Assembly: GCA_964498525.1 (NCBI GenBank)
Contig: CAZCGU010000004.1
Location: 1 to 64,000 of the forward strand
Direction: 5' to 3'
Source: DTU098 sp964498525
GTDB lineage: Bacteria; Bacillota; Desulfotomaculia; Desulfotomaculales; Pelotomaculaceae
DNA length: 64,000 bases
The notes beneath the pieces are model-generated. The model saw only the letters and a list, made by a program, of their open reading frames with translations. It did no database searches and was not told where the DNA came from. Each line of letters begins with the position of its first letter. Within the stretch, counting starts at the first letter, position 1. Below are positions 15,739 to 25,487 of the stretch, piece by piece. The translations under genes were made by a program, and so were the position numbers.

Positions 15739-16980
15739 TTAAAAGATATTCTGGGCAACTGTTAACAAATCAAGGATATCGATCCTGCCGTCGTAATTCA
15801 CATCGGCTTTTTCGTTTTCTCCCACCGGTGTTTTATTTATTAGCTGGTTGACCAGAATAAGATCAAGAATATTGGTGGCCTTATCCCCATTTTGATCATA
15901 AGGATTATATTCACCCACCCACAACTTGGAGGGGGTGGTATTGCTCGCGCCGCTAACTCTCACTATCACGACGCCAGGCCTGGCAAAAACTCTGTCGGCT
16001 ACATTGATGGTGACCTTAAATTCAAAGGAGGTAGCCCATACGGATTCACTGGTTACGTCCATGCTCAGCTTGTCCTCGTCAACTTTAATCGTAATACCGT
16101 TTTCGACAAAATCTTTATCGCCGTAGACAGTCTTAACTTTACACAGGTCGGACCAGGTAAAACCACTGGGCAGTTTGAGGACAAGGGAATCGTTTTTTAG
16201 GTTCAGGCAACCAGCGTATTCTTCGGTTACACGAAAGGCAACCTCGTCATTTTTCCAGAAAGTATCGACGCTAAAGAGATTAACACTAACCGTACCCCAG
16301 TTGTAGCTGACATCAGCAATTGGTATAATGCCGCCGGGGAAACCGGAGGTGTCAGGCGCCCGGGCTTCCAGATTGACTCTGCCAAAAAAACCTTCTTTCA
16401 CCCACACACACTTGGGATAGATTAAAAGGCAGGCGTAATTCCCGGAGGAAGGTTCGCCAATAACCTGTACCTTTATTTCCCTTTCGCTGAGCATGGTTAC
16501 TTCCAGTTCAACATCATACAAGGCATTATCTTCACCGCTGAACGTTTGGGGAACTAAAATATAATTGCCCAACTGTTGGCCGTAGGCATTATCGTTTAAA
16601 CTGCTGAATTGGGTCCAGTCGGAGTCGGTCATCGGGATATCCTCCTCCAGCCTGCTGCCGGACCAAATCAGACCGTCTGGCAGGCGAAAAAACACCATAT
16701 CGCCATCTTTTAATTGCCCCTCTGCCACGCTAAGTTTAACGGTGCCCATAGCGCCCGCTTCATTATCGGAAACCACGGGTATAGACGATATTTCGTACCC
16801 GGGGGTGGGAGGAATTGACCCGGATCCGCCGGGCAAGCCCCTGGCCCCGGAGACAGATACAGCGATGTTTTCACTGGAGGCGCCACTGGAGGCAAAAGTG
16901 GGGACGGCAAAAATCAGGATTAACGCTGCCAGGAAGGACATGGACAGCAACAGCGACAATAAATTTCCCTTAAATTTCAT
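15739..16980 (-). CDS. Secreted protein with C-terminal dockerin type I domain (paralog 2)
   Basis: Exported 413-residue paralog of the downstream gene: signal peptide ending near VPTFASS, a Gly/Pro-rich linker (GARGLPGGSGSIPPTPGYE), the same middle domain (FFRLPDGLIWSG; ALYDVELEVTMLSEREIKV; SFEFKVTINVADRVFARPG), and dockerin repeats DQNGDKATNILDLILVNQLI and DVNYDGRIDILDLLTVAQN. The linker at residues 38-65 is absent in paralog 1. Codons and repeats suggest an old tandem duplication. It probably heads a two-gene transcript that ends at the terminator near 14409. Confidence 0.75.
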   Translation of the reverse strand: MKFKGNLLSLLLSMSFLAALILIFAVPTFASSGASSENIAVSVSGARGLPGGSGSIPPTPGYEISSIPVVSDNEAGAMGTVKLSVAEGQLKDGDMVFFRLPDGLIWSGSRLEEDIPMTDSDWTQFSSLNDNAYGQQLGNYILVPQTFSGEDNALYDVELEVTMLSEREIKVQVIGEPSSGNYACLLIYPKCVWVKEGFFGRVNLEARAPDTSGFPGGIIPIADVSYNWGTVSVNLFSVDTFWKNDEVAFRVTEEYAGCLNLKNDSLVLKLPSGFTWSDLCKVKTVYGDKDFVENGITIKVDEDKLSMDVTSESVWATSFEFKVTINVADRVFARPGVVIVRVSGASNTTPSKLWVGEYNPYDQNGDKATNILDLILVNQLINKTPVGENEKADVNYDGRIDILDLLTVAQNIF

Positions 16981-17339
16981 CTAGTTTAACCCCTTTGCGG
17001 TAACCTGAATTTGCCGCCGTCAACGCGGCGACCTCTATCCAGTAAATCATGATTATCTCCATTTAGACCCGGCGATGCTACTTCACCAATTTTGCGGCCT
17101 TTTAAGCGCTTCTGGATAACATTCGGGTTTTGGACCCCGTAAAACAGCCTTTTCCCCGCCCAAAACCGGCTACCGTTGTAATCCGCCACTCCCCGGACGC
17201 CCCTTACGGTTTTTTTCCGCCAGAAATTAATTCACCCCCAAGCATAAAGCACCCCAAAGATTTTAGGCCGGGATTCCGGCAAGCAAAACATGGTATGTCT
17301 GGGCTAAATAGTTATATTAACCACCTCTAAAAGGTTGTC

Positions 17340-17510
17340 CTGCCTGCAGGGGCTTTAAATTTTCCGACAATCTCCGCGTTCATTTGATTATATCTGTCCT
17401 GGGCTCCCGGACATGAATGGAAATAGCCGGCGAAAGTATATTGAAAGAGCGACCAAATCATAGATCAGGCCGCCAATAGTAAGGTTATTCACCAGGTACT
17501 AAATATCAAA
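17340..17510 (-). pseudogene. Chimeric remnant of a second cas10 5' end joined to a csm6 3' end
   Basis: On the minus strand, 17510-17452 reads YLVNNLTIGGLIYDL, matching the start of the intact Cas10 (ELVDKVTIGGLVHDLGK) with the HD histidine changed to Tyr and a stop just upstream. It runs straight into 17450-17340, which reads SLFQYTFAGYFHS, then DRYNQMNAEIVGKFKAPAG. This matches the C-terminus of intact Csm6 (GLFKYTCASYFQS; SYNEMNAEIARRLKAPAGE). A second type III locus apparently collapsed by deletion between cas10 and csm6. The remainder of 16981-17340 and 17511-17623 shows no gene. Confidence 0.8.
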
Positions 17511-17623
17511 TTACCTCCGGACTGACGCGTAATTTTGCGCGCCAGCCAAAAAATGCTGCTTCACTGTATGGGCGGAACACGGGGGCAGTCTCCTTATCCC
17601 AGCCCTGGGCCAAGCCCCGAAGT

Positions 17624-18997
17624 TTACTCCCCGGCGGGGGCCTTTAATCTTCTGGCAATTTCCGCGTTCATCTCATTATAGCTGTCCCAGGCATCGGGTC
17701 TTGATTGGAAATAGCTGGCACAGGTGTATTTAAAGAGCCCTTTCATCCAGTCTAACAGCTTTTTGCTGGAAATACCGGCCGCTTGTCCGAACTGTTCTTC
17801 CTTAATAGCTGTAATACTGTGCGCCGCCCTGTTTCTAATCTTATCTTCCACGCAGCGCATAACCTTTGCCTTTTTTAAAATATCCGGATTGGGATGCCGC
17901 CCATCCGCCCCGCAATCAAATTCAACCATCGGCAGAAGTGAAGCGCATGACAAATCCCCGTCCTTAAATGGGGTCGGAAAACTTCTGTCGTAAAAGGCAA
18001 GCAGCGCGGGATCATTTTTCTCCAGCCTGAACCGCACAATTTTCCAACGGTTGGGATCCCCAAAAACACACCTGCAGTAGTCCCTCCTTACCCGCCTCCG
18101 GCATTTTTTCTCTAAAAACAATTCAAACAGCCTGCTCAACGCGGGTGAAATTCCCCGGGTAAAATCCATAAGCTGTCCTGTTTTCTGCTGCAGATCCAGT
18201 AACAGCAGGTATTCAAAGATCTCTTTTTCCTCAGCGCTGCCGAATTTAATCGGGGACAGCACATAGGAAACCAGCTTGCTTACCCTTTCCGCTTCGTTAA
18301 GTTCCATGTTCTTGCGGTGCCTGGCTGCCCGTAATAAGTACATGACGTTATCCGGGACAAATTCCCTCACCCCGTTTAAAATATTTAAAGCCGCAGTATA
18401 GTTGTAAGCTTCGACATTGCTCAGGGCAGCCTCCCGCAAAAACTGGAAGCGCAGATTCTCCACCTCTACCTGGTGGGCCCTGGTCTTCGGTTCTAAATCG
18501 GGATGGTTGTCCAAGTTGTTTTCCCAGCTTTTTTCTAAATCGTAATCCGGCGAGCCGTAGTTTTCCTTCTCGTTAGGAGTGGTAACTTGAATAGGCATCA
18601 CCGGAAATGGCGTGGTCAAGGAGATTAAATGGCAGGTGGATTTCATCTGCGGGGTTCCGGAGGATAAGTTAAGCAAAATCCGGCAACCGGGGTTGTCGTT
18701 ATAAATATCAACCAAATCCTTTTCAAAAATCGGGTAAAACAAGTCAAATTGCTGGGGGTTCTCTATTTCTTCGTGACGAAGCTCTATGATTTCACAGCTA
18801 AATCCCTCTTTTGCGCACAGTTTGGCTGCCTGCAAGCGATACCGGTCATCTAAATCCGCCAGTTCGCAGACCCTTTTAGTCATGAATAAATAGGCCTTGC
18901 GCGGTTTATAGCGCCTTAAAATATGTAAGAAAGGCCCGTCGTGATCATTTTTTATGGGGTCGGTCATCCCCAATGTACTGAATAAAACCTTCGGCAT
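17624..18997 (-). CDS. csm6: Csm6, CARF-HEPN ribonuclease of type III-A CRISPR
   Basis: Csm6 is a standalone RNase activated by cyclic oligoadenylates made by Cas10; it degrades RNA non-specifically during phage attack. Seen: an N-terminal CARF-like domain (KVLFSTLGMTDP at the start, then LLNLSSGTPQMKS near residue 110 as the ligand-binding loop) and a C-terminal HEPN domain with the R-x4-H active site RNRAAH near residue 390. About 457 residues is typical. The ATG at 18997 has GGAGG ten bases upstream; a GTG at 19006 is too close to it. It lies downstream of cas2, separated by about 240 bases. A decayed copy of its 3' end lies beyond its stop. Confidence 0.88.
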   Translation of the reverse strand: MPKVLFSTLGMTDPIKNDHDGPFLHILRRYKPRKAYLFMTKRVCELADLDDRYRLQAAKLCAKEGFSCEIIELRHEEIENPQQFDLFYPIFEKDLVDIYNDNPGCRILLNLSSGTPQMKSTCHLISLTTPFPVMPIQVTTPNEKENYGSPDYDLEKSWENNLDNHPDLEPKTRAHQVEVENLRFQFLREAALSNVEAYNYTAALNILNGVREFVPDNVMYLLRAARHRKNMELNEAERVSKLVSYVLSPIKFGSAEEKEIFEYLLLLDLQQKTGQLMDFTRGISPALSRLFELFLEKKCRRRVRRDYCRCVFGDPNRWKIVRFRLEKNDPALLAFYDRSFPTPFKDGDLSCASLLPMVEFDCGADGRHPNPDILKKAKVMRCVEDKIRNRAAHSITAIKEEQFGQAAGISSKKLLDWMKGLFKYTCASYFQSRPDAWDSYNEMNAEIARRLKAPAGE

Positions 18998-19238
18998 CGA
19001 CGCCACGCCTCCTATAGAAAACTTGAATTCACCGCCGATTTTAAAAATTGCTGCAATTCATTTGAAATTATCGTTAAAGCAAACAATGATAACTTTTGAC
19101 TACCAGTCCGGCGAAAAGAACCCTGAACCCCTCCGATGCCTACCTGCGGCCATTACCACACAGCGACCAGCCCGGTCCTTAACCCCCATCTGCTCACCTG
19201 ACCAACCACCCCGCACCTACCGCATTACCGCGCAGCGG

Positions 19239-19574
19239 CTATATTATTACAACCTCTTCCTCTTCCACCAGATCCACGTCCCCCCAGGCTCTGATATCGG
19301 CGTTGCTGGTTAACTTATAAACCCTTATTTTATCTTCCTTCTCGATGAATCCGGGTATTCCCCTAATCAGCTTTTCATATTTGGCGTTCGGCAAAATGCA
19401 TTCAAAGGCGGATTTCTGGACCCGAAGGCCGAAGCCCAGCAGGTATTTAGAAAAAGCAGCCCGGCGGCGATTGTCAACAATATCGTAAATGACCACGATC
19501 AAATATTTTCGCCTCTCTTCCGCAATGAACTCATCGCAAATAAAAATACGCTTCGTGTACTGTAACTGTGTCAT
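19239..19574 (-). CDS. cas2: CRISPR-associated endonuclease Cas2
   Basis: Cas2 is the structural partner of Cas1 in spacer integration. Seen: the ferredoxin-like start YLIVVIYDIVDNRRRAAFSKYL with the conserved aspartate, RVQKSAFEC in the middle and a basic-acidic C-terminus. The ATG at 19574 overlaps the cas1 stop (ATGA) and gives 111 residues with an unusual N-terminal tail of about 24 residues. A TTG at 19502 behind GAGAGG would give an 87-residue protein of standard length beginning at the first beta strand, and is a credible alternative start. Confidence 0.87.
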   Translation of the reverse strand: MTQLQYTKRIFICDEFIAEERRKYLIVVIYDIVDNRRRAAFSKYLLGFGLRVQKSAFECILPNAKYEKLIRGIPGFIEKEDKIRVYKLTSNADIRAWGDVDLVEEEEVVII

Positions 19575-20581
19575 CTAATAAGCACCGGCTGGTATATGTC
19601 CGGATCCCCTTCTTCTACGGCTTTAGCCAAACACTGGCATTGCATTTCTAATGCCCGTCGAAAACTAACCGAGTAATCAGCGTAATTAAGATAATTGGAT
19701 TTACTGCGAACTTTTTTCTCGTATTCTGCAATATAAGCCTTAGATGCATCGGCATTCAAGTACACCCCGCCATCCTGACCGGGTTTCTCAAAATGACCAG
19801 GCTTAATTATACCTTTGCTTGTAACATATAAAGCCAGCGAATCAGCTAAAACGCCGCGCTATTCTTCCATTAGATCCGAGCACAAAGCCGGATGGCCTTT
19901 TCTAATGCTGTGCAAAAAGCTGGCATAGGGGTTCAACCCCCGGTTCACTGCGGCAGTATACACATCATACATCAGCAGTGTATAGGCAAAGCTCAAAAGG
20001 GAATTAAAGGGATCCCGGGGTGGCCGCCGGTTGCGTCCTTTGAAAGTGAATGCGGGCTCCACCAAGGAAGCCAGGCCCTGATAGTAGTTCCTGGCAGCTA
20101 TCCCCTCGTGTCCCATTAACTCCTCTTTGCTGCCGGCCCGTTCTATTAAGGGCAGGATCTTGCCCATAGTGTCAACAATACCGGTTACTGATGTTATGAG
20201 CCGACTCCTTTGATAGCGGCGCAGGATTGTAATTTGGTTTTTTACCTTGGCATTGACAATTTTCTTTGCCAGGACAAGGCAAAACACATCATCCTCACCG
20301 CAGGAAAATTGACGTCTTTGCCTGTGAATATTAACATTGCGCGTGGACTCCAGACGGCCATAAAACTTCCCCCTGCTGGAAAGCCAGGTTAAATTAATGT
20401 CCCTTTCCATTAATTGTTTTACACAGCTGGAACTTAGGGATGCCTCCCCGAAAATTATTACGTTCTCAACTCCCTCAATAGGTAGGGTCCGTTTTAAATT
20501 TTCTTTTTCGCTCTCTACCACGATACAATTGTTCCTAACCCCGATTTTGGCTGCCCTCTCATAAATGTAAAGAAAACTCAC
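19571..20581 (-). pseudogene. cas1: cas1 interrupted by an in-frame amber codon
   Basis: Cas1 integrase of the CRISPR adaptation module. The GTG at 20581 follows GAGGAGGTG. The frame runs 240 codons to TAG at 19859-19861, then stays open, without any other stop, for 95 more codons to a TGA overlapping the cas2 ATG. Before the stop are the expected ligands: Glu in LMGHEGIAARNYY, His in YASFLHSIRKGHPA, Asp in CSDLMEE. After it: GGVYLNADASKAYIAEYEKK and FRRALEMQCQCLAKAV. The position following LMEE is normally Trp or Phe before Arg, so TAG probably derives from TGG by one change. The truncated product keeps the metal ligands but lacks the C-terminal helices. Readthrough or amber decoding cannot be excluded. 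Confidence 0.88.
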
Positions 20582-20600
20582 AACTTCACCTCCTCAAATT

Positions 20601-23600
20601 ATTTCCGTCCCCTTAAAGGGGTCCTTTATTTTGAATTTGCTAGATGATGTCATTGAGGGGGCGAAGCGAGCAGTTTCCGTCCCCTTAAAGGGGTCCTTTA
20701 TTTTGAATCCGGCAAAAAAACCAGGCGCGGCGCTCATCCCTCACGTTTCCGTCCCCTTAAAGGGGTCCTTTATTTTGAATAGCAGTTGGCTGAAACCATT
20801 GGGATATCTGAAAGTGTTTCCGTCCCCTTAAAGGGGTCCTTTATTTTGAATTGTAACGCAGAGGGACTTTTACGGTTCACTTTCGATGACGTTTCCGTCC
20901 CCTTAAAGGGGTCCTTTATTTTGAATTGCGTGCGCTCACTGCATTTACATCAAGCGGGTAATTGTTTCCGTCCCCTTAAAGGGGTCCTTTATTTTGAATC
21001 TGGTAGACAAGGCCGCAGTGGTAAAGCACTTCCGCGTTTCCGTCCCCTTAAAGGGGTCCTTTATTTTGAATGTACCTGCCGGCAGGTACGGTGCCGCTTG
21101 CCGGCAGGTTTCCGTCCCCTTAAAGGGGTCCTTTATTTTGAATAAACGGAGGTTTTAAGCATGGCTATTATTTGTTTCCGTCCCCTTAAAGGGGTCCTTT
21201 ATTTTGAATTCCAAAGCACAATAGCTCTTTCGATAACGTCTAACTGGTTTCCGTCCCCTTAAAGGGGTCCTTTATTTTGAATAATGATCGGTGGAGCGGA
21301 ACCGATTCCTGCATCAGTTTCCGTCCCCTTAAAGGGGTCCTTTATTTTGAATGATTTACCTCCCGTGCTGTTCAGCTTCACGACAGACCCGTTTCCGTCC
21401 CCTTAAAGGGGTCCTTTATTTTGAATTGGATTGTCTGAATGGTAGCCCAACGGACCCCCGGTTTCCGTCCCCTTAAAGGGGTCCTTTATTTTGAATTTAT
21501 TGTTGGGAGTGGTTTGAAGCAAAAAGAATTGTTTCCGTCCCCTTAAAGGGGTCCTTTATTTTGAATTGTAAAAATGTATAAATTCATCAAGTTTTTCCAA
21601 AGTTTCCGTCCCCTTAAAGGGGTCCTTTATTTTGAATGTGGGCGAACCCCATATACACCGGTATTGTGATTGTTTCCGTCCCCTTAAAGGGGTCCTTTAT
21701 TTTGAATGAGCGCGGCCTTCCCTGCGGCCAGCAAAACTGCTGGTTTGGTTTCCGTCCCCTTAAAGGGGTCCTTTATTTTGAATATGTCGTCGGAGAGGCG
21801 TACAAGATCATTGACGGGTTTCCGTCCCCTTAAAGGGGTCCTTTATTTTGAATGTTAAAAACGGGCTCCCTCAAAAGCTCATATATCACCCGTTTCCGTC
21901 CCCTTAAAGGGGTCCTTTATTTTGAATCGGTGAACCGCTCCTGGTTTGCGCGGCTGAGATTTAGAGTTTCCGTCCCCTTAAAGGGGTCCTTTATTTTGAA
22001 TAAAGTGGATGTTGGACGCATACAACACCGGGTCAGCCCTGTTTCCGTCCCCTTAAAGGGGTCCTTTATTTTGAATTGACTTCCCGGCCTGGGTAACGGG
22101 CTGGCGATATGGGTTTCCGTCCCCTTAAAGGGGTCCTTTATTTTGAATAGCGCGTCCGGAATCATCGACAAGCTCGCAGCGAGTTTCCGTCCCCTTAAAG
22201 GGGTCCTTTATTTTGAATCCGGTAGGGTGGTAGCAAGGGGCAGCCTGTACTAGTTTCCGTCCCCTTAAAGGGGTCCTTTATTTTGAATAGGGCCAGCGGG
22301 ACACGGATGAGCTTACCAAGGCCCGTTTCCGTCCCCTTAAAGGGGTCCTTTATTTTGAATGCATTGATGCGTTGCTGGAGGGTGAACAGTCAATCGTTTC
22401 CGTCCCCTTAAAGGGGTCCTTTATTTTGAATGGGTAACGCTAGCCGTGGCCGGGGCCACGGCAAAGTTTCCGTCCCCTTAAAGGGGTCCTTTATTTTGAA
22501 TCGGCAACGGCCGGAGAACGCGGGGCGCGAAACCTCGTTTCCGTCCCCTTAAAGGGGTCCTTTATTTTGAATCGGCACGCTGGGACTAATGCCCGATCTG
22601 TGTGTTTAGTTTCCGTCCCCTTAAAGGGGTCCTTTATTTTGAATTGCAGGGAGCCGCACTATATCGCCGGGTAACCGGCGCCCACGTTTCCGTCCCCTTA
22701 AAGGGGTCCTTTATTTTGAATGGGACGTTGCCCTTGAGCGCCGCGCCCCCGGAAGTTTCCGTCCCCTTAAAGGGGTCCTTTATTTTGAATCCAGGCTGGC
22801 TTAAGCCGGTAGTACCCGGCGGGGGACCCGTTTCCGTCCCCTTAAAGGGGTCCTTTATTTTGAATAGGGCCAGCAGGACGGGGAAGAACTTACCCAAGCC
22901 CTGGTTTCCGTCCCCTTAAAGGGGTCCTTTATTTTGAATACCAGAGGAGCGGACAAGCGGCAGCAGTACAAGTTTCCGTCCCCTTAAAGGGGTCCTTTAT
23001 TTTGAATGATGAAAAAGGCCTCCGGTAAGATAGTAGCAGGGGGTGTTTCCGTCCCCTTAAAGGGGTCCTTTATTTTGAATCGGAAACCTTCCCGATGGAT
23101 GAGGTCCTGGAGGCGTTTCCGTCCCCTTAAAGGGGTCCTTTATTTTGAATGTAGGTTATTCCGACCGCGTCTGGTCGGATAATGACGTTTCCGTCCCCTT
23201 AAAGGGGTCCTTTATTTTGAATAAATGAAAAAATGGATGCTCGCGTACAACGCCGGTTTCCGTCCCCTTAAAGGGGTCCTTTATTTTGAATCCACCCCGG
23301 GCGGGGGGAAGCTGACAAGGCCCTCATCGTTTCCGTCCCCTTAAAGGGGTCCTTTATTTTGAATACGGCGAACCACTCCTGGTTTGCGCGATCGAGATCT
23401 AGTTTCCGTCCCCTTAAAGGGGTCCTTTATTTTGAATGGCCATCTACGGCGGGTATGAGATGTACGATGGTTTGTTTCCGTCCCCTTAAAGGGGTCCTTT
23501 ATTTTGAATGGGAAAAGCGGGAGCCGTAACCCGCCAAAAACAGCGTTTCCGTCCCCTTAAAGGGGTCCTTTATTTTGAATAAATGGCCAGCAGGTCAACG

Positions 23601-24226
23601 CAAAAGTTGGCCTGCGTTTCCGTCCCCTTAAAGGGGTCCTTTATTTTGAATCTTGTCTATACTGGAAACATGACGGGGAATAGTACGAGTTTCCGTCCCC
23701 TTAAAGGGGTCCTTTATTTTGAATAAAGGAGGAACCGACAATGAAAATAACCATGGTCGTTTCCGTCCCCTTAAAGGGGTCCTTTATTTTGAATGGCTTC
23801 GCGGCCCTCCTGGACGAAGGCGACAACACGTTTCCGTCCCCTTAAAGGGGTCCTTTATTTTGAATACCGCCCTGGGGCGGACGGGGCCTGGGCGGGCTGC
23901 TGTTTCCGTCCCCTTAAAGGGGTCCTTTATTTTGAATGAACTATGATCGTCATACAGGAAGGAGTTGACGTGTTTCCGTCCCCTTAAAGGGGTCCTTTAT
24001 TTTGAATTACCGGCTCAGCCCGCATTATCGCGGGCGCGGACGGCCGTTTCCGTCCCCTTAAAGGGGTCCTTTATTTTGAATTCGGCGCGGGGCCTGATCA
24101 ACCCCGGCGGCCATCACCCGTTTCCGTCCCCTTAAAGGGGTCCTTTATTTTGAATTACTACCAAAACCAGGAAAAGCGGAAGCATGTATGGTTTCCGTCC
24201 CCTTAAAGGGGTCCTTTATTTTGAAT
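20601..24226 (-). CRISPR. Type III-A CRISPR array, 51 repeats and 50 spacers
   Basis: A 36-base repeat (plus strand starts GTTTCCGTCCCCTTAAAGGG and ends TTTGAAT) recurs 51 times, essentially identical throughout. Only the copy at 20601-20636 differs, at its first base. Spacers are 30-41 bases. On the minus strand each repeat ends in ACGGAAAC, a plausible 8-base crRNA 5' handle, and carries the CCCC/GGGG stem for Cas6. The variant repeat at the low-coordinate end marks the trailer, so transcription is leftward, the same direction as the cas genes, with the leader at 24227-24632. The cas1 SD begins only a few bases after the terminal repeat. Confidence 0.98.
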
Positions 24227-24632
24227 CCTGTCCACGCCAACCCTTGCCCCGCCTGCGTTTAAAATGCAGTTTGCGGAACAAAAAGCAAATTTACCATTAT
24301 TGCCCACATGTCCTCAACTCCAGTATATCCAGCTTACTTCTTTTCCCGGTTTCTCGTTCTTACTCCACCATGCTTACCGCGGCGCTCAATTTAGCATCGG
24401 GCAACCTGATATAAACCCCACGATGGGCAAACCGACTAACTTTAAAGACCGGACAAAACCCTTAGTTCGTTCAAGTCTCCCCAGTGTAAATCTTACCCTT
24501 GCGGCGGTGGTTAACTACCACCGCAAGAGCAAACGCCTAATTTAGCTTCAAACCACCGGCGAAAATATTTTTAAAGCGAGCATATTTCAACTTTAGCTTC
24601 CTGTTCCCTGGTGAAAATTCCTGCCGCAGACA
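24227..24632 (-). promoter_or_regulatory. CRISPR leader region
   Basis: This non-coding stretch lies between the leader-proximal repeat and the cas6 stop; it is more AT-rich toward cas6. At 24499-24528 a strong hairpin (CTTGCGG.GGTGGT / ACCACCGCAAG) has no T-run. The leader assignment rests on array orientation. No clear consensus promoter could be picked. Confidence 0.6.
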
Positions 24633-25379
24633 CTAATTTATTTGCTTGATTCTTACGGCTCCCATTCCTAACGCTGTTTTTACCCCCAGTCCGCAGTATT
24701 CTGCAAAGCTGAGCAATGCGCCTGCCAGTCTGGCCAGTTGCTCGGGGCCCTTGATAACGAGGGTAAGGCGCCCCATAAAGCCAGTGATTTTAGTGTTTTC
24801 CAGGTAGTAAACACTGGAATGCAAGGTATACCGGACCATACGGATATGCTTTACCATTTCCCTGGCAGCTTCTTCGTCCCGCAGGGATATATCCTGCACA
24901 CAAGCTCCGTAGCGCTTGATGATACTTTTAATAATCAGCTCCGGGCTGGGAAATAAGGCGTAACCGCCGTTCTGCTTGTGCGTGCACGGCGTTAGGAATT
25001 CAATTTCATAGCGCCGGCAAGGGGCGCCCGATGTGAAAAACCGGCTGAAATAGTCCTGCAAACTCTGGGTGTTCCGCTGTAATTCCACGACTTCCAGGGT
25101 AATTCCTTTTTGCTGTAATTCAATCCGGTTCATAGGCGTTACTGCCTGAACAATATAATCAGCCAGATCGGCGCCCCACAGACCGATAATCCAGGTTAAC
25201 TGCCTGCCGTGCCGGGGTATGACATGCTGGGAAAAGGGCCGCAGCCGGCTTTGGTGAAGGGTATCCGCAATTTCCGGGGGCAAGGCATGCAGCAATACAC
25301 CATGAAAGAGTGAACCCCAGTTGTAGTTGGCCACAATATCTTCTTCGTACTTGCAGCGTACAATAATTTTTTGCAGCAT
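24633..25379 (-). CDS. cas6: CRISPR repeat endoribonuclease Cas6
   Basis: Cas6 cleaves the CRISPR precursor RNA within each repeat. Seen: a tandem ferredoxin-like protein of 248 residues, with a histidine in the N-terminal region (LFHGVLLHAL) as a possible catalytic residue, and the glycine-rich C-terminal loop YCGLGVKTALGMGAVRIK that defines the family. The ATG has AAAGGGAAG upstream. It is last of the effector operon, about 110 bases after csm5, and immediately precedes the CRISPR leader on the same strand. Confidence 0.9.
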   Translation of the reverse strand: MLQKIIVRCKYEEDIVANYNWGSLFHGVLLHALPPEIADTLHQSRLRPFSQHVIPRHGRQLTWIIGLWGADLADYIVQAVTPMNRIELQQKGITLEVVELQRNTQSLQDYFSRFFTSGAPCRRYEIEFLTPCTHKQNGGYALFPSPELIIKSIIKRYGACVQDISLRDEEAAREMVKHIRMVRYTLHSSVYYLENTKITGFMGRLTLVIKGPEQLARLAGALLSFAEYCGLGVKTALGMGAVRIKQIN

Positions 25380-25487
25380 TTTTTCTTCCCTTTAGGCTTC
25401 TTTTTTATAGTTTAGTTGACAGCTCTTTTTAAATTTGTGCAAACTCTTTAGGCGGCAGCGGTTAGCCGGTTTTGTCTTCATAAATCC

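Noticed and set aside
19571..19765. A separate 64-residue gene downstream of cas1
   Set aside because: It is the C-terminal part of cas1 after the in-frame amber codon, not an independent gene.
20631..24414. Several open frames inside the CRISPR array with the peptide VSVPLKGSFILN
   Set aside because: They are translations of the CRISPR repeat itself; none has an SD or a plausible protein.
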